Source of the DNA: an uncultured Bacteroidota bacterium
GTDB taxonomy: Bacteria > Bacteroidota > Bacteroidia > Flavobacteriales > Flavobacteriaceae
Length of the DNA: 64,000 nucleotides
Direction of reading: 5' to 3'
NCBI GenBank assembly: GCA_903913315.1
Contig: CAIWKX010000028.1
Location: 1 to 64,000, forward strand
Under the pieces are notes generated by a model. The model searched no databases, was not told the origin of the DNA, and worked only from the letters and a program-made list of their open reading frames with translations. The position numbers and the translations under genes were made by a program. This document shows positions 61,788 to 64,000 of this stretch, piece after piece (position 1 is the stretch's first letter; the number at the start of each line of letters is the position of its first letter).

Positions 61788-61897
61788 AATAGAGTTTTAG
61801 ATATTAGATTGTTAGAATTCTTAGAGTAAAAAGAAAAAAGTTAACCTAGAAAACAGAGAAAAAAAAAGGTTTTTTAGGGCGAGATTAAAAAGAAAAT

Positions 61898-61928
61898 CGG
61901 GAATAACCATCATGTTGATTATTCCCGA
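61898..61928 (-). terminator. Terminator after the Hpt gene
   Basis: CGGGAATAA pairs with TTATTCCCG, with partial inner pairing, followed on the minus strand by a T-rich tract. Confidence 0.8.
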
Positions 61929-61939
61929 AAAATTTTCTT

Positions 61940-62287
61940 CTATTTAATATCGAAATCTTTCTTGATTTCTTTAATCGCTTTGTCAATTTGATCCTGAATG
62001 CTTTCAAAAGTAGCTTCAATTTCATTTTTCTTTCCTTCAGCTCTTGTCCAAGCTTCAACTTGTAGAATTTCTTCAAAGGCCATAGTCATACCTAGTAAAT
62101 CTAGGGTTGGTTTTATTTTATGAGCGTAAGCATAGGCTTGCTTATGGTCTTTTTCTTTTATTCCAATTTCAATTTGCTTCAAGTCCTGAGGAACTTCAGT
62201 AACAAAAAGATCTATAATTTGCAACACAAATTCTTCATCATTGTCAGAAAGTGCGTAAACTTTTGATAGGTTATAATTTATTGCCAT
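61940..62287 (-). CDS. Hpt domain phosphotransfer protein
   Basis: The 115-residue protein is a single Hpt four-helix domain. The phospho-accepting histidine is H56 in YAYAHKIKPTLDLLGM, with the helix FVLQIIDLFVTEVPQDLKQI before it. It could relay phosphate between a hybrid kinase and a response regulator. The hybrid kinase at 0.7-2.3 kb is one candidate, though they are far apart. Its start touches the stop of the FAH-family gene. Confidence 0.9.
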   Translation of the reverse strand: MAINYNLSKVYALSDNDEEFVLQIIDLFVTEVPQDLKQIEIGIKEKDHKQAYAYAHKIKPTLDLLGMTMAFEEILQVEAWTRAEGKKNEIEATFESIQDQIDKAIKEIKKDFDIK

Positions 62288-62898
62288 TATTTAACTTGTA
62301 TTCTAAATGATTTTTTATTTTCAATGTATCCTTCTAATATATCATTTGGTTTTACAGCGCTAACGCCTTCTGGTGTTCCTGTAAAAATAATATCTCCTTT
62401 TTTTAATGTGAAAAATTGAGAAACATGTGAAATCAACTCATCAATTTTCCAAATCATATGATTTGTATTTCCTTTTTGAACTACATTACCATTATTGATT
62501 AACTCAAAATTAATGTTTTCTAATGAATTAAACTCATTTATCGGATAAAAGTCACCAATTACCGCTGAACCGTCAAAAGCTTTCGATTTTTCCCAAGGAA
62601 GACCTTTTTCTTTCAACTTACTTTGCAAATCTCTTGCTGTAAAATCTATTCCTAATCCGATTTCATCATAATAGTTATGAGCAAATTTAGGTTCGATGTA
62701 CTTTCCTACTTTATTTATTTTAACTAAAACTTCAACTTCATGATGCACATCATTGCTAAACTCTGGAATCACAAAGGGATGTTGTTTCAATAATATTGCA
62801 GAATCTGGCTTTAAGAAAACTACAGGTTCATCGGGCCTTTCATTTTGAAGCTCCTCAATATGTTTTACATAATTTCTTCCGATGCAAATTATTTTCAT
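62287..62898 (-). CDS. Fumarylacetoacetate hydrolase family protein
   Basis: The 203-residue protein matches the FAH family, with ICIGRNYVKHIEELQNERPDEPVVF, the metal-site glutamates of HHEVEVLVKINKVG, GIDFTARDLQSKLKEKGLPWEKSKAFDGSA and the end DIIFTGTPEGVSAVKPND. Family members hydrolyse or decarboxylate keto acids. Oxaloacetate or acylpyruvate are possible substrates but not shown. It overlaps the Hpt gene by one base. Confidence 0.92.
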   Translation of the reverse strand: MKIICIGRNYVKHIEELQNERPDEPVVFLKPDSAILLKQHPFVIPEFSNDVHHEVEVLVKINKVGKYIEPKFAHNYYDEIGLGIDFTARDLQSKLKEKGLPWEKSKAFDGSAVIGDFYPINEFNSLENINFELINNGNVVQKGNTNHMIWKIDELISHVSQFFTLKKGDIIFTGTPEGVSAVKPNDILEGYIENKKSFRIQVK

Positions 62899-62941
62899 TT
62901 CTATACTTAACTTTACAAAGTAACTTTGTTTTTTAACATCT

Positions 62942-63724
62942 TTAACTTAATTTATTATTAAGTTTTCTTAATTTGATTCCTGTTAAAACCTTTTTAGTAT
63001 ATAATGGAAAGTCGGCTCCTTGAATCCAACCATAATATCCAGGCTCCTTTTCAAGAACATCCTCTACCAATTGTCCTTTGTTTTTCCCAAAAGTAAAAAT
63101 TTCTTTTCCTTCATTATTCAATGCAATGAATCCTGCGAAATCAACTGATTTTTTTCGAGTAGTGAAATCAGATAACCATTTCATATCGTTATCTAAATCT
63201 TCATATCTATCCAATTGTGCCTTTAGAATTTCGTAAGTTGCCATAGTATCGGCTTCAGCTGAATGAGCATTCTCTAGGCTTGTTCCACAATAAAATTTTA
63301 AAGCAGCACTCAAAGTGCGCTCTTCTTTTTTGTGAAAAATTGTTTGGACATCTACAGAAACTCTATTTTTCATATCAAAATCTACCTCGGCACGAAGCAA
63401 TTCTTCTGCCAAAAGAGGAATGTCAAATCTATCGGAGTTATATCCCGCCAAATCGGAATCTTTAATCATGTTATGCACTTGAGCGGCCAATTCTTTGAAA
63501 GTTGGTTCATTGGCTACTTTTTCATCAGAAATACCATGAACTGCTGTAGATTGAGGTGGAATTGGGATTGTAGGGTTAACCAACCAAGTTTTACTTTCTT
63601 TGTTTCCGTTGGGATACACCTTGAAAATTGATATTTCAACAATTCTATCTTTAGCAACATCAATCCCTGTAGTTTCAAGATCGAAAAAACAAATGGGTCT
63701 GTTTAATTTTAATTCCATCATCAA
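62942..63724 (-). CDS. DnaQ-like 3'-5' exonuclease
   Basis: The 260-residue protein has the DEDDh-type exonuclease motifs: Exo I ICFFDLETTGIDVAKDRIVE, Exo II AGYNSDRFDIPLLAEEL and Exo III AHSAEADTMATYEI with its histidine. Between them is HGISDEKV. The C-terminal ~80 residues form an extra domain (FIALNNEGKEIFTFGKNKGQ, YYGWIQGADFPLYTKKVL). It may act in DNA repair or proofreading, but the exact role is unknown. A -7 box precedes it. Confidence 0.92.
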   Translation of the reverse strand: MMMELKLNRPICFFDLETTGIDVAKDRIVEISIFKVYPNGNKESKTWLVNPTIPIPPQSTAVHGISDEKVANEPTFKELAAQVHNMIKDSDLAGYNSDRFDIPLLAEELLRAEVDFDMKNRVSVDVQTIFHKKEERTLSAALKFYCGTSLENAHSAEADTMATYEILKAQLDRYEDLDNDMKWLSDFTTRKKSVDFAGFIALNNEGKEIFTFGKNKGQLVEDVLEKEPGYYGWIQGADFPLYTKKVLTGIKLRKLNNKLS

Positions 63725-63735
63725 TAATTAGGGGA

Positions 63736-63743
63736 CAAATATA
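63736..63743 (-). promoter_or_regulatory. -7 box for the exonuclease gene
   Basis: TATATTTG on the minus strand lies 11 bases before the ATG. Confidence 0.5.
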
Positions 63744-63797
63744 AAATAATGAACTTACCCTTTATCGATTATTTGATTTTTTTCAATCTTTAAAATA

Positions 63798-63826
63798 AAA
63801 AACCCTTTCACTTTACTGAAAGGGTT
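63798..63826 (-). terminator. Terminator after the E2 gene
   Basis: AAACCCTTTC pairs with GAAAGGGTT around ACTTTACT, followed on the minus strand by a T run. Confidence 0.8.
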
Positions 63827-63847
63827 GATTTGTAATTATTTGAAAAA

Positions 63848-64000
63848 TTAATACTCTCTATTGACATCAAATGCTTCTAGATATTCGGCTACTCGTTTTA
63901 CAAAACTTCCACCAAGCGCACCATCTACCACTCTATGATCGTAACTGTGCGACAAGAACATCTTTTGACGAATTCCAATAAAATCACCTTCGGGAGTTTC
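63848..64000 (-). CDS. 2-oxo acid dehydrogenase E2 component, C-terminal end
   Basis: The frame is open to the end of the window, and the gene continues beyond it. The 50 visible residues end in DVNREY and carry the acyltransferase active-site motif HSYDHRVVDGALGG with its histidine and aspartate. E2 transfers acyl groups from lipoyl-lysine to CoA. Which complex (pyruvate, 2-oxoglutarate or branched-chain) cannot be told from this part. The ORF track did not list it. Confidence 0.9.
   Translation of the reverse strand, partial: ETPEGDFIGIRQKMFLSHSYDHRVVDGALGGSFVKRVAEYLEAFDVNREY

Noticed and set aside
61885-62076. 63-residue ORF antiparallel in frame to the Hpt gene end
   Set aside because: It overlaps the Hpt gene in another frame on the same strand and its terminator; no domain is seen.
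1-64000. Prophage, insertion sequence or integrative element
   Set aside because: No transposase, integrase or phage structural gene was seen; the only foreign-looking block is the cassette inside parE/parC.

Overview
This window looks like a chromosomal stretch from a Flavobacterium-type member of the Flavobacteriaceae (Bacteroidota). The signs are an AT-rich genome, many TAnnTTTG promoter boxes just upstream of genes with little evidence of Shine-Dalgarno sequences, a type IX secretion C-terminal sorting domain, the bacillithiol enzyme BshC, a DUF4295 gene beside rpmG/rpmB, and Bacteroidota-type lipoproteins. Almost all of it is densely packed housekeeping DNA. I see no rRNA, no insertion sequence, no prophage and no CRISPR array. 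Two identical tRNA-Glu genes are present.

Layout: (1) 1-10 kb holds the end of ychF, a cytosolic hybrid histidine kinase, and the topoisomerase IV genes parE and parC. A more AT-rich three-gene cassette (DUF262 protein, DUF3696-type ATPase, unknown protein) sits between parE and parC. It resembles an accessory, possibly anti-phage, module. (2) 10-19 kb: fhs behind a long imperfect palindrome; rluD and a PASTA protein; ddl; a zinc-ribbon membrane gene broken by an 8-bp tandem duplication; coaD; a DbpA-like helicase; a NUDIX enzyme divergent from pyrE; an SRPBCC protein. (3) 19-30 kb: an EF-G-like GTPase, birA divergent from rsfS-ftsH, then LUD protein-cdsA-psd-acyl-CoA-binding protein-exported superoxide dismutase, and typA. 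(4) 30-42 kb: a PAS kinase with a single-domain receiver, the tRNA-Glu/tRNA-Glu/rpsT unit, proS, a Trp/Gly/Tyr-rich lipoprotein with a FadL-like porin, rimO, DUF1573, an OmpR-type two-component pair, and a LysM-NlpC/P60 hydrolase. (5) 42.4-46.6 kb: an intergenic array of seven 21-bp palindromic repeats, then the three-subunit acyl-CoA carboxylase operon, whose two gaps both hold inverted repeats. (6) 46.7-52 kb: TPR protein, ApbE, and a convergent envelope set (OB-fold protein, DUF5777, cytochrome c, YceI, DUF2271/T9SS). (7) 52-64 kb: a B12/radical SAM protein divergent from bshC, ndk, a DUF721 protein, two lipoproteins, the rpmB-rpmG-DUF4295-ftsY operon, cinA, an Hpt protein, an FAH-family hydrolase, an exonuclease, and the end of a 2-oxo acid dehydrogenase E2 gene.

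The most unusual features are the cassette inside parE/parC, the 21-bp GGTAnnnnTACC array, the 8-bp duplication that splits the zinc-ribbon gene, the ~160-bp palindrome before fhs, and the paired inverted repeats in the carboxylase operon. Family assignments come from reading motifs in the supplied translations. No database search was run.
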